A stretch of DNA of 39,120 nt. Source: a virus. The number at the start of each line of letters is the position of its first letter. The stretch's first letter is position 1. The DNA lies in the IMG/VR virus record IMGVR_UViG_3300039136_000145, positions 1 to 39,120 of that record; one strand, 5' to 3'. A model generated the notes under the pieces. The model ran no database searches. It was not told the DNA's origin and worked only from the letters and a program-made list of their open reading frames with translations. This document shows, piece after piece, positions 21,106 to 29,139 of the stretch. The position numbers and the translations under genes were made by a program.

Positions 21106-21394
21106 ATGATAGTAGATATACATTTGACAAAGAGTGGAGAGCACTTACATTTACGTGTAGTAGCACAACCTCCTTATGACGGTCTAGCTAATAAAAATAA
21201 CCCTTACCGACAATTACTAGATAGTAAAAAAAGGTATATATAAAAACTTAATAGAAAAATTAAAACCTCTAATACTAGAACAGGAAAGAGGTATCAAACA
21301 TCCTTACGTACAATCCCTATTAGCAAAAAATAGCCTAGAAACACTTCAACTATTTAAACAGGCTAGAAAAACAAATCCGGAATATTTTATATGA
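21106..21394 (+). pseudogene. Tagged gene interrupted by frameshift at A7 (C-terminus TNPEYFI)
   Basis: ATG 21106 opens a 45-aa frame (MIVDIHLTKSGEHLHLRVVA...) that stops at 21241. Removing one A from the A7 tract (21226-21232) joins it to a frame running ...KNLIEKLKPLILEQERG... and ending RKTNPEYFI-stop at 21394, making a ~95-aa tagged protein. The end overlaps the next ATG (ATGA), as in intact tagged genes. Mutation, slippage-controlled expression or a sequencing indel are all possible. Confidence 0.7.
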
Positions 21395-21648
21395 AACTTA
21401 TAACTAGGTTACACACTCCTGATGGTACGATCAATGAAAACCCATTAACATTAGTAGACTTTACAGAGTTTTCTGAAGATATACAGGAAACTATAATAAC
21501 TCTACTAACACCTGAAGACCAAAAAGCGGTAAGAGACGTATACAAACAAGAACGAGAGCTTATTACTTCAAGACAACAACTTATTGGAAACATTTACAGC
21601 AGAATAACAAACGAAATTAAGATTAAACACCCAGAACACTTTATCTAA
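21391..21648 (+). CDS. Tagged small protein (C-terminus KHPEHFI)
   Basis: An 85-aa protein MKLITRLHTPDGTINENPLT... with a helical middle (FSEDIQETIITLLTPEDQKA) and the end RITNEIKIKHPEHFI. His at the variable position of the tag. It lies directly before the MoxR-like ATPase. Confidence 0.7.
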   Translation: MKLITRLHTPDGTINENPLTLVDFTEFSEDIQETIITLLTPEDQKAVRDVYKQERELITSRQQLIGNIYSRITNEIKIKHPEHFI

Positions 21649-21661
21649 TTGGAGAACATAT

Positions 21662-22951
21662 ATGAACATTAAACAAGTATTTAACTTAATTCAAGAAGCG
21701 GATGCGGTAGATCACGTACCTCTAATTGAATCATTACACGGTATTGGTAAATCAACAATTTGTGAAACCTACGCTCGTGAAAAAAACCTTCATTTTGAAC
21801 CGTTAATCCTATCCTTAATGGATATTGGAGATCTTATCGGTATTCCTCGTACTACTCAAGTAGGCGGACAAACAACAACTGTATGGGCAGCGCCAGATTG
21901 GTATTCACGTATCGTAAACGCAGCTTGGCCTACAGAAATGCCTATTGACCGTTTAAAGTTTGTAGACACAGGTTTATACGATCTAGTAAAAAATCTAGCT
22001 ACAGAAATGATTAAACGTGAGAAACTAAACGAGCTATATTGCCAATTCTACAAGCTACCATCTGACGAACTACAATTACTCCGTCAAGAAAATGTAGTAT
22101 ACCTAGATGCAAAACGTTCTGTACTATTCCTAGATGAATTTAACCGTTCACCTAGTGATGTATTAAACGCCTCGTTACAGCTAATCCTAGAAAAACGTTT
22201 GCATACACATATCTTACCTAGAGTCGGTGGTAAAGATACATTCATCGTATCAGCAATCAACCCTTCTGACGGTGATTATACAGTAGTAGACTTTGATCCA
22301 GCCTTATTAGACCGTTTTGTACAATGCAACCTAGATCCAGATACAAATGCCTGGTTATCATGGGCTAACGACAACAACGTAAATGAAGTAGTACGTGACT
22401 ACTTAACAGAGAACCCATCAAAACTACACTTTGTACCTAAAGATGGTAAGAAAGGCTCTTCACCACGTTCATGGACTAGATTAGCCTCATACCTAGACAG
22501 TATTAATAACAAACCTACTGAGACCACTTCATACTACTTAAAAGGTATTATCGGTGAATCACTAGCAGCAGAATTCTTACTATTCTTACAAGGTTATGCT
22601 CGTTCTATGTCAGTAGAAGAGATTCAAGAAATTGTAGAGAAGAAAGCAAAACGTGTTAAAGACATCGAAAAACTAGGTGCTCATGTAGGTAAAGCTATCG
22701 ACAAGGTAGAGGCTATTAAAAAAATGGAGTTAGCCCACAACCTGCAAAAGGCTTATACCGATGTAAAAGATGCTTCAGAAGCATTACCATACCTAGCTTA
22801 CTTATACGGGTTGCCTCTAGAAAACTTAACAGCCTTCTTAACAAATCTAAAATCAGACAATCAAACTGCGTTCCAGCAACTAGTGGCTTTTGATGGAGAA
22901 TTGAATAGTAAAGGTTTATTCCGAAAAATTGTAACTAAGGTAGCAAGCTAA
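21662..22951 (+). CDS. MoxR-type AAA+ ATPase (N4 gp24-like)
   Basis: A 429-aa AAA+ protein with Walker A LHGIGKST (residues 25-32), Walker B VLFLDEFNRS (D158-E159), a following LNASLQLILEKR and a FIVSAINPSDGDY sensor-like segment with ALLDRFVQCNL. A C-terminal helical region follows. MoxR ATPases work with VWA proteins to remodel or insert cofactors into targets; the VWA partner is the 19878 gene. The tagged genes 21106/21391 have been placed between the pair. SD TGGAG. Confidence 0.85.
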   Translation: MNIKQVFNLIQEADAVDHVPLIESLHGIGKSTICETYAREKNLHFEPLILSLMDIGDLIGIPRTTQVGGQTTTVWAAPDWYSRIVNAAWPTEMPIDRLKFVDTGLYDLVKNLATEMIKREKLNELYCQFYKLPSDELQLLRQENVVYLDAKRSVLFLDEFNRSPSDVLNASLQLILEKRLHTHILPRVGGKDTFIVSAINPSDGDYTVVDFDPALLDRFVQCNLDPDTNAWLSWANDNNVNEVVRDYLTENPSKLHFVPKDGKKGSSPRSWTRLASYLDSINNKPTETTSYYLKGIIGESLAAEFLLFLQGYARSMSVEEIQEIVEKKAKRVKDIEKLGAHVGKAIDKVEAIKKMELAHNLQKAYTDVKDASEALPYLAYLYGLPLENLTAFLTNLKSDNQTAFQQLVAFDGELNSKGLFRKIVTKVAS

Positions 22952-22953
22952 TT

Positions 22954-23364
22954 ATGTTACGTATTCTACTATTAGAGACTCTAATATGGAGTCTCATTTA
23001 TTTCGGTTTGTACGTAACTAACTATCCTATATTTACAGGTATAGCCTACTTCGTACTTATAACCATAACCTTAGCAACAGGTATCTTTGCTATAGCATCA
23101 CTTGGAATACAGGCAGCAATAAAAAGAAAAGGTACTTTACCTAAAGAGGTGGTACCTGAAGCAATAAACTTCTTACTCAAATCTTCACCTCTGTATGCGG
23201 GTATCGTCTTCCTATTAATTCTAGCTAAAACATATGTAATATACTATTCAGGGCATATGGAATTAGCTGTGTTCTATGGAGGTACCTTACTCTTATCTAG
23301 TGCATACATTAACCTAGTATTTAGCCCTTTCCTTAAAAAACAAATATTAAACTATAAGCTATAA
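22954..23364 (+). CDS. Polytopic membrane protein, 136 aa
   Basis: Four hydrophobic segments are visible: LLLETLIWSLIYFGLYV, GIAYFVLITITLATGIFAIA, LYAGIVFLLILAKTYVIYY and LAVFYGGTLLLSSAYINLVF, with a basic loop (IKRKGTLPKEVVPE) between the second and third. The start is 2 nt after the ATPase stop. It closes the operon before the 23365-23506 gap. Inner-membrane location expected; function unknown. Confidence 0.65.
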   Translation: MLRILLLETLIWSLIYFGLYVTNYPIFTGIAYFVLITITLATGIFAIASLGIQAAIKRKGTLPKEVVPEAINFLLKSSPLYAGIVFLLILAKTYVIYYSGHMELAVFYGGTLLLSSAYINLVFSPFLKKQILNYKL

Positions 23365-23374
23365 GGATATTTAA

Positions 23375-23417
23375 ACCTTCTCCAAGGTAACCTATCCCTG
23401 TGATGGTTAATCAGGGA
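23375..23417 (+). other. Two hairpins in the gap before phoH
   Basis: ACCTT-CTCC-AAGGT (23375-23388) and TCCCTG/CAGGGA (23395-23417, 11-nt loop). No T-run follows, so they are not classical terminators, but they sit between the operon end and a new promoter. Confidence 0.35.
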
Positions 23418-23465
23418 CCTATTAAAATACGTATTCTTTAAGTACTTATCTTAGTAGGTCAAACC

Positions 23466-23474
23466 TGCTATAAT
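23466..23474 (+). promoter_or_regulatory. Extended -10 promoter before phoH
   Basis: TGC-TATAAT: perfect -10 with the TG extension and no good -35 (TTATCT at 17 bp). It has the same TGC-TATA-T form as the terminase-operon promoter at 5597-5605. It lies 32 nt upstream of the phoH-like ATG and would restart transcription of the replication block. Confidence 0.6.
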
Positions 23475-23506
23475 AGAGTTTCTATCAACTAGATAAAGGC
23501 TACTAA

Positions 23507-24208
23507 ATGGCTCGTAAGAAACCGCATAACGCTAAACCCCTAGAAAAAGACAACCTAAAAGTCTCTGATGTCCAACCTTTTAATGACAGACAAGCAGACA
23601 TTCTCCACACACTCCAAGCAACAGATAAACACATATCCCTACTAGGTTATGCCGGGGTAGGTAAGTCCTATCTAGCTTTAGCAGGTGCATCTCTTCTCCT
23701 TGAACGAGGTGACTACAACAAAATAGTAATTATCCGCTCAGCAGTTCAAACTCGTGATATAGGGCATCTTCCTGGTTCGCTTGAGGAAAAAGGCCTAGTT
23801 TACGAACTTCCGTATAGAAAGATATTTTCAGACATTTTTAAACGTGACGACGCTTATGACATACTTAAAAAGAAAGACATTGTACGCTTTATGCTTACTA
23901 GTTATGTTCGAGGTCTTACTATGGATAATGCAATTATCGTAGTAGAGGAAGCTCAAAATTTTACAGCTCATGAACTAGCTAGTGTAATCACTCGTGCAGG
24001 ACAGAATAGTCGTATTATAATCACAGGAGACATCCTACAACGAGACTTAACACGAGAGAAAGAGAAAGATGTGGAAAAAGTATTTAAAGTCCTGGAAGAG
24101 CTACCACAGTTCGCTAGATTTGACTTTGAAGCAGATGACATAGTACGATCCGGTCTAGTTAAAGACTTCATTATCAAATCAACTGAAATGTACCCTGAAG
24201 GGTTATAG
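23507..24208 (+). CDS. PhoH-like ATPase
   Basis: A 233-aa P-loop protein of the PhoH family: Walker A GYAGVGKS (residues 47-54), IIRSAVQTRDIGHLPGSLEE (the family signature), Walker B IIVVEEAQNFTAHELASVI, and ITGDILQRD. PhoH-like proteins are common in marine and lytic phages; an RNA helicase or phosphate-stress role is proposed but unproved. It ends STEMYPEGL, close to the tag but without the final hydrophobic pair pattern. Own promoter upstream. Confidence 0.85.
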   Translation: MARKKPHNAKPLEKDNLKVSDVQPFNDRQADILHTLQATDKHISLLGYAGVGKSYLALAGASLLLERGDYNKIVIIRSAVQTRDIGHLPGSLEEKGLVYELPYRKIFSDIFKRDDAYDILKKKDIVRFMLTSYVRGLTMDNAIIVVEEAQNFTAHELASVITRAGQNSRIIITGDILQRDLTREKEKDVEKVFKVLEELPQFARFDFEADDIVRSGLVKDFIIKSTEMYPEGL

Positions 24209-24234
24209 ACTAATCTAAATATAAGGAGCTCTAT

Positions 24235-24474
24235 ATGGCAGCTCCTTACTTACTTACAACCTTCATATACCCTAACGAAACTTGTCTTTACCGAGTGGTA
24301 GATCACACTAATCCAAAAAATCCTATATTCTACCCAAGTCATAAAACTATCTCAGGAGCTATCCGTAACTTTAAAACAAAACCTCCTATCCCTTTTCCTA
24401 AACCGTACACTATAGCTCTACCTTTCTATACTATAGAATCCCTACAAGAAGGGTATCCGGAGTTCTTTATATGA
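24235..24474 (+). CDS. Tagged small protein (C-terminus GYPEFFI)
   Basis: A 79-aa protein MAAPYLLTTFIYPNETCLYR... with a Pro/Lys/Phe-rich middle (NFKTKPPIPFPKPYTIALPF) and the end YTIESLQEGYPEFFI. SD AAGGAGCTCTAT. Its stop overlaps an ATG that now leads only to the fossil tag at 24485. Confidence 0.7.
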   Translation: MAAPYLLTTFIYPNETCLYRVVDHTNPKNPIFYPSHKTISGAIRNFKTKPPIPFPKPYTIALPFYTIESLQEGYPEFFI

Positions 24475-24511
24475 ATATACTAACTACAATCACCCCGAAT
24501 TTTTTATCTAG
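24471..24511 (+). pseudogene. Fossil of a deleted tagged gene
   Basis: ATG 24471 forms the usual ATGA overlap with the previous stop. Only 14 nt later, in another frame, TAC AAT CAC CCC GAA TTT TTT ATC TAG (24485-24511) encodes YNHPEFFI-stop. The start junction and the tag remain but the body is gone and the two are out of frame. It is best read as an internal deletion of a tagged gene. Confidence 0.6.
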
Positions 24512-24519
24512 GAACTATT

Positions 24520-25431
24520 ATGAACCAAATTAAAGCAACAATCATCTCAGACTCTATCACTCCTGCAGGTAAACGTATTACCTCATTTGAACTGGAGTAT
24601 CCAAGATTCATCCACGCAGAGCTTATGACCCATCGTCAGTTTAGTCGTAATGCAGCTAGTTCTCGTGCTATCCCGGTATCTACTACTTCTGCTCAAATTA
24701 AAGCTAACCCCGCTGTACCTTTTTATTTTGGTTCTAATCAAAAAGGTATGCAAGCAGGTGCAGAGCTTACAGGTAAACGCTTAGACCTAACCCAATCAAT
24801 CTGGAAAGAAGCTGCTACTTCAGCTGCAGAGTATGCATCTATCCTATCAGACCTAGGTCTCCACAAACAACACGCTAACAGGGTATCGGAAGTATTCCAA
24901 ACTTACAAAGTAGTACTAACAACCACAGAAATCGCAAACTTCTTACACTTACGTGATCATCCCGATGCTCAACCTGAAATACGTCTCCTAGCTTCATATA
25001 TGAATACTGCTATGGAAGCGTCTACCCCTAAGCATTTAAACCCAGGTGAATGGCATTTACCTTACACCACTACAGTAAAAAGCACAGAAGGCAAAGTAAC
25101 ATATCTAGATGCTGACGGCACTGTACTAACAGAGGAAGAAGCCATCAAAGTATCTGCTAGTTGCTGTGCTCAAGTTAGCTATCGTGTACTAGACCATTCC
25201 TTACCTAAAGCATTAGCTATCTATGACCAACTAGTATCTTCGGAACCTGTCCATGCTTCACCTTTCGAACATCAAGCTACTCCAATGAAAGTAGAAAACC
25301 ACCTAGATTCTACCTTATTTGAATGGCAAGAAGGTGTAACACATGTAGACAAGAACGGTTATTTTTGGTCAGGAAACTTCCAAGGTTGGATTCAAAATCG
25401 TCAATTAATCCCTAACCATGTAATTTCTTAA
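24520..25431 (+). CDS. thyX: FAD-dependent thymidylate synthase ThyX
   Basis: A 303-aa enzyme converting dUMP to dTMP with FAD and methylene-THF. The ThyX signature appears as THRQFSRNAASSRAIP, with Thr in place of the first Arg of RHRxxS, followed by QIKANPAVPFYFGSNQKGM. Near residues 140-160 are NFLHLRDHPDAQPEIRLLAS, and near the C-terminus ASPFEHQATPM and FWSGNFQGWIQNRQLIP. Length is within the range of phage ThyX. It supplies nucleotides for replication. No tag. Confidence 0.92.
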   Translation: MNQIKATIISDSITPAGKRITSFELEYPRFIHAELMTHRQFSRNAASSRAIPVSTTSAQIKANPAVPFYFGSNQKGMQAGAELTGKRLDLTQSIWKEAATSAAEYASILSDLGLHKQHANRVSEVFQTYKVVLTTTEIANFLHLRDHPDAQPEIRLLASYMNTAMEASTPKHLNPGEWHLPYTTTVKSTEGKVTYLDADGTVLTEEEAIKVSASCCAQVSYRVLDHSLPKALAIYDQLVSSEPVHASPFEHQATPMKVENHLDSTLFEWQEGVTHVDKNGYFWSGNFQGWIQNRQLIPNHVIS

Positions 25432-25440
25432 GGACTCTTT

Positions 25441-25650
25441 ATGTATTTCGATAATCTTAATATTCACCAAACGGTAGACACAGAATGTAAAGGATTATTT
25501 GATTATTATACAGATATGACTGCAAAAGCTTTTGAAGACGCTATATACAAGCAATCCCTGGAAAAGGTTCTAGAAAAAGAATTTAAGGGACTTACCTTAA
25601 AACAAGTACAAAAAGCTGCTAAAGAGTTATACCCAGAAAAATTTATATAG
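25441..25650 (+). CDS. Tagged small protein (C-terminus LYPEKFI)
   Basis: A 69-aa protein, MYFDNLNIHQTVDTECKGLF..., helical toward the end (LEKVLEKEFKGLTLKQVQKA, AKELYPEKFI). Lys at the variable tag position. SD AAGGACTCTTT. Begins a run of five consecutive tagged genes (25441-26864). Confidence 0.7.
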   Translation: MYFDNLNIHQTVDTECKGLFDYYTDMTAKAFEDAIYKQSLEKVLEKEFKGLTLKQVQKAAKELYPEKFI

Positions 25651-25658
25651 AGACCATT

Positions 25659-25979
25659 ATGCGAGTAAATATCTACCTAGTAGGAACATCTATCGGTTGT
25701 GCTTTAGAGATAGAAGTAGCAAGATATACAGGATGGAGTCACATACAACTAACAGATGACAAAAGCTCTAGACGTAAAGATTTATGCTTTTTACTCACTG
25801 ACCCGTTGTTAGATTTGTCTTCCTCCCCAGACCGGATGTACCAAGACAAGCTAGATGAAGAAGACTACACCAACGTAAGATTACTAGAATCCTTTACTGT
25901 ACAAGAGAAAGACCTAGAAACCAGACTAGTTTATTGGATGTCTGTCGTAGAAGAAAAATACCCGGAGTACTTTATATGA
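25659..25979 (+). CDS. Tagged protein (C-terminus KYPEYFI), paralog of 26293
   Basis: A 106-aa protein: MRVNIYLVGTSIGCALEIEV, RKDLCFLLTDPLLDL, SFTVQEKDLETRLVYWMSVV, ending EEKYPEYFI. The 26293 product is a clear homologue along its whole length (IYLV, DLC..LTDP, SFTVxExDLET). It looks like a small alpha/beta protein. ATGA overlap with the next gene. Confidence 0.72.
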   Translation: MRVNIYLVGTSIGCALEIEVARYTGWSHIQLTDDKSSRRKDLCFLLTDPLLDLSSSPDRMYQDKLDEEDYTNVRLLESFTVQEKDLETRLVYWMSVVEEKYPEYFI

Positions 25980-26284
25980 AACTAGACATATATAAATATG
26001 CAACTATACCTATACTAGAATATGAGATAGACGGAGTAATGGGTATTGCTCATGTAGAAATTAGTATAGAGGACAGTAATATAGATACAGAAAAAGCACT
26101 TAAAAAAGCTCATCAAAGAAACTATCCTACAGACCCATCTATGTTATCACTAAAAGAGTGGGCTCCTAATACAGAATTTATTCATATGGTCACAGCAGAA
26201 GTAAATAATGTTTCGGAAATTCGTGAAGTATTTACTAATACTTTAAAAAACCTAAAAACAACAAACCCCGAACTTTACCTATAG
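25976..26284 (+). CDS. Tagged protein (C-terminus TNPELYL)
   Basis: A 102-aa protein starting at ATG 25976 (in the ATGA junction); an upstream in-frame ATG at 25934 would lie inside the previous gene and is rejected. MKLDIYKYATIPILEYEIDG, SMLSLKEWAPNTEFIH and the end FTNTLKNLKTTNPELYL. Inserted between the 25659/26293 paralogs. Confidence 0.7.
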   Translation: MKLDIYKYATIPILEYEIDGVMGIAHVEISIEDSNIDTEKALKKAHQRNYPTDPSMLSLKEWAPNTEFIHMVTAEVNNVSEIREVFTNTLKNLKTTNPELYL

Positions 26285-26292
26285 GAAAATGT

Positions 26293-26625
26293 ATGCGTAT
26301 ATGTATATACTTAGTGGAAACTCATGACAGAAATTACGGTTTAGATATAGAAGTTGCTGGGTACTCTCCTTACACTTTTGCATGTGTAAACACCCACACA
26401 CCACGATCACATGCTGATCGTGCTAATCTATGTGATGTACTTACCGACCCTTTTTTACGTTACAATACACCTCTCGAATCTTTATACAGTTATAAAGTAA
26501 AAGATGAAGAGTACGTTAACGTAACATTAATAGACTCTTTTACAGTACATGAAACAGATCTAGAAACTAAGTTACTGTACTGGCTAGACAACGTTACTTC
26601 TATATACCCTGAGTTATTCCTATGA
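26293..26625 (+). CDS. Tagged protein (C-terminus IYPELFL), paralog of 25659
   Basis: A 110-aa protein: MRICIYLVETHDRNYGLDIE, RANLCDVLTDPFLRY, DSFTVHETDLETKLLYWLDN, ending TSIYPELFL. Duplicate of 25659. A perfect 8-bp inverted repeat (CACGATCA/TGATCGTG, 26402-26422) lies in the coding sequence and may be incidental. ATGA overlap with the next gene. Confidence 0.72.
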   Translation: MRICIYLVETHDRNYGLDIEVAGYSPYTFACVNTHTPRSHADRANLCDVLTDPFLRYNTPLESLYSYKVKDEEYVNVTLIDSFTVHETDLETKLLYWLDNVTSIYPELFL

Positions 26626-26864
26626 ATATATATACACTTTACGATAGCTATGACGTATCACGCCTGCCTTTTATATGTTCAGGCAATAACTGTCTATTTA
26701 TACCTTACTTGTTGTATGGACGTATAGAAGAAACAATAAATCAGCTTGATGCTGGCTGGTCTAAGGAAATTCTACCTACATATGCACCTATAGCTACAAT
26801 TCAATCTACATCAGAAAACTTCCTCCAAACACTCCAACAAGAATACCCAGAACTATTCCTATAA
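26622..26864 (+). CDS. Tagged small protein (C-terminus EYPELFL)
   Basis: An 80-aa protein: MNIYTLYDSYDVSRLPFICS, GWSKEILPTYAPIATI, ending NFLQTLQQEYPELFL. Shares the Gly-Trp-Ser-Lys element with 19184. Last of the five-gene tagged run before the primase/ATPase gene. Confidence 0.7.
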   Translation: MNIYTLYDSYDVSRLPFICSGNNCLFIPYLLYGRIEETINQLDAGWSKEILPTYAPIATIQSTSENFLQTLQQEYPELFL

Positions 26865-26877
26865 TAACGAGAATACT

Positions 26878-29130
26878 ATGTACGAACTAACTAAAATGGA
26901 ACTTGAGAACCGAGATGCTCTTACACCTAAACTAAACCCAATTACAGAATGTGTTATTAATGCTATGCCTTTCCCTACAGTACCTGACAAAATGAAAGCA
27001 GTAATAGCAATCTCCCAATTAATTACTTTTGCATCTCAATTCAAACGTAATATCCTACTATGGGATCAATCGACTTCTGTACCAATCAACAGCATCTCAT
27101 TCGTAGTAGCCGGTTCAGGAGCAGGTAAAGACTCTTCAGTAAAGAATGCTCGTAAATGTTTTCAACCAGGCTACAACATCGTAGAAAAAGAACGAGAGCA
27201 TCTAGTTATCCAAGAAGCTATTGGACGAGCTAAACATGCTGGTGAAGAGTTACCAGAAGACCCAGACGTATATAGAGACTATATGCGTAGTATCCCACCA
27301 ATCGACATTATGCCTACTACTGAACCTGGTCTAATCCAGCATATCAACGATATCGGAAACTTAGGTATCTCAAGTGGTTACTTATATAGTGGTGAGTTTG
27401 CAGATGAATTAGCTTATAACCAGGATATGCTATCAAATATCAAGGTACTATCAGAAACATTCGATCTAGGTGACAAAGAAGCTAAATACACAAAAGGAGC
27501 AGAATTCCGCTCTAACGCTATCTCAGGTCAGCCTGTATCAGCCTTATTCGTAGGTTCTCCTGGACACCTACTATACGATGAACCTACAAAGAAAAAATTC
27601 AATGTAGCGTTCATGTCAAAACTAGCTAGACGTTCATTCTTCTGCTATACTCCAGAAGTACTACCAGAACCTAGCTTTGACTCTATCTCGGAAATGTTAG
27701 ATTACCAGAAAGGTATCCAAAATACTGCTTACGAAGCCCGTGGAGCAATGGAAGATGCTGTCACAGCAATAGCAAATTACGGTATCAAAACTCTAGGTAT
27801 GGACATCGAAACCTCACCAGAAGTATTCGAGTTATTTGAGATTTACAAACGCTATAATAGCGAAGTAGTAACGAGACTATCTAACCAGGAATCAACCTAC
27901 GCCCTAATCCGCCGACACCTACAATGGAAAGCACTAAAACTAGCGGGTGCATTTGCCCTACTAGATCAAAAAGATGTAATCTTAGAAGACCACTACATCC
28001 AAGCAATTCAATTCTGTGAACTACTAGATGAGGATATGGAACTCTTCGAGAAAGACCTAAATAAATCTAGTCATGAGCTATTCTCAGACTATATCCGCAC
28101 CCAGTTAGTAGAAGACGGTAAAGCAGAAGTTACAGTACACGACATTAAAAAACTAGGGTTTGTACCATCAGTATCCAAACCTAAACTACAAGAACTAGTT
28201 CAATTATGTGCCGGCTACGATCCTAACGGAATCTACTCTGTAATTAATGACGGTGGTGCTATCGAATACGAACCTGTAATTAAGACAGAAGTATTAGGTA
28301 TCTCATTCAAACCTATCAACATCACTGCCTTAGACAGAGCTATTGAAAATAACGATGCTAACGCCATTAGAGACGCTAAATACAATATTGCTGCTACAGC
28401 CTTATACGGATTTGAAGTAGAGGATACTACATTCGCAGAACTAGGTGACTTACTACAAGGAAGCTATGCCTACTCTCCATTCAAATACGCTGATGGAAAA
28501 CGAGGTAAAGCAAACATTCTAGGAGGTACTAAATGGTTAGTACTAGATGTAGATGAGGCTCCTATGTCTGCAGAAGAAGCTCATTTCATGCTAAACGATG
28601 TAAATCACCATATTGCCTTATCTAGTGATCCGTCAAATGAGTACAAGTATAGAATCCTAATTGAACTAGATTCTGTAGTAGACATTAACGCTGTTGAATG
28701 GAAGCACTTTTACCTAGGTATTGCGGAAGAATTAGCCTTAAAGGTAGATATCCTACCCCAATCACAAATCTTCTTCTCTTATGAAGGACGTAAAGTATAC
28801 TCTCAACTAGAAGCAGAACCTTTGACCACTCGTGATTTCGTAATGCAGGCTAAAGAAAAAGCTATTACTAAAGAGCAAAATAATAAAACAACCAATGCTC
28901 AGAAGAAAGCACTATTAAACGATCCACTAGAGACATTTAACTTTGCTTACGAAGCTCCAATGGGACAAGGTTCTCGATCCTTAATCAGAGCGGCTTATTA
29001 TGCAATCGACCTAGGTGCCACTAAAGAAGAGACACTAAACCTTATGGAAGCTATCAACAACTATTGGCAACTACCAATGGAAGCTTCTCGTTTTGAGAAA
29101 ATTCTAACCCAAGTAACTAGTATGTATTAA
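26878..29130 (+). CDS. Primase/ATPase fusion (N4 gp42-like replication protein)
   Basis: A 750-aa protein. The N-terminal ATPase has Walker A AGSGAGKDSS (residues 78-87) and a Walker-B-like region in LYSGEFADELAY, as in DUF3987-type replication ATPases. The C-terminal part shows archaeo-eukaryotic primase features: KWLVLDVDEAPMS (D557, D559), HHIALSSDPSNEYKYRILIE (577-596) and VDILPQSQIFFSYEG (D624). This gives a helicase/translocase-like module joined to a primase module in one chain. The N4 counterpart gp42 is in the same gene set with gp43-45. The AEP assignment rests on pattern only. Confidence 0.75.
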   Translation: MYELTKMELENRDALTPKLNPITECVINAMPFPTVPDKMKAVIAISQLITFASQFKRNILLWDQSTSVPINSISFVVAGSGAGKDSSVKNARKCFQPGYNIVEKEREHLVIQEAIGRAKHAGEELPEDPDVYRDYMRSIPPIDIMPTTEPGLIQHINDIGNLGISSGYLYSGEFADELAYNQDMLSNIKVLSETFDLGDKEAKYTKGAEFRSNAISGQPVSALFVGSPGHLLYDEPTKKKFNVAFMSKLARRSFFCYTPEVLPEPSFDSISEMLDYQKGIQNTAYEARGAMEDAVTAIANYGIKTLGMDIETSPEVFELFEIYKRYNSEVVTRLSNQESTYALIRRHLQWKALKLAGAFALLDQKDVILEDHYIQAIQFCELLDEDMELFEKDLNKSSHELFSDYIRTQLVEDGKAEVTVHDIKKLGFVPSVSKPKLQELVQLCAGYDPNGIYSVINDGGAIEYEPVIKTEVLGISFKPINITALDRAIENNDANAIRDAKYNIAATALYGFEVEDTTFAELGDLLQGSYAYSPFKYADGKRGKANILGGTKWLVLDVDEAPMSAEEAHFMLNDVNHHIALSSDPSNEYKYRILIELDSVVDINAVEWKHFYLGIAEELALKVDILPQSQIFFSYEGRKVYSQLEAEPLTTRDFVMQAKEKAITKEQNNKTTNAQKKALLNDPLETFNFAYEAPMGQGSRSLIRAAYYAIDLGATKEETLNLMEAINNYWQLPMEASRFEKILTQVTSMY

Positions 29131-29139
29131 GGAGCCGTA

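Noticed and set aside
24451-24511. Idea that the common CCnGA..TTnnTAT 3' sequence is a promoter, RBS or recombination site
   Set aside because: Third codon positions vary freely, frame and stop position are fixed, and the motif also occurs in genes on the other strand with other codon use. A secondary DNA role at ATGA joints is not excluded.
26402-26422. Perfect 8-bp inverted repeat CACGATCA/TGATCGTG as an operator
   Set aside because: Inside a coding sequence, single copy, no other regulatory signal.
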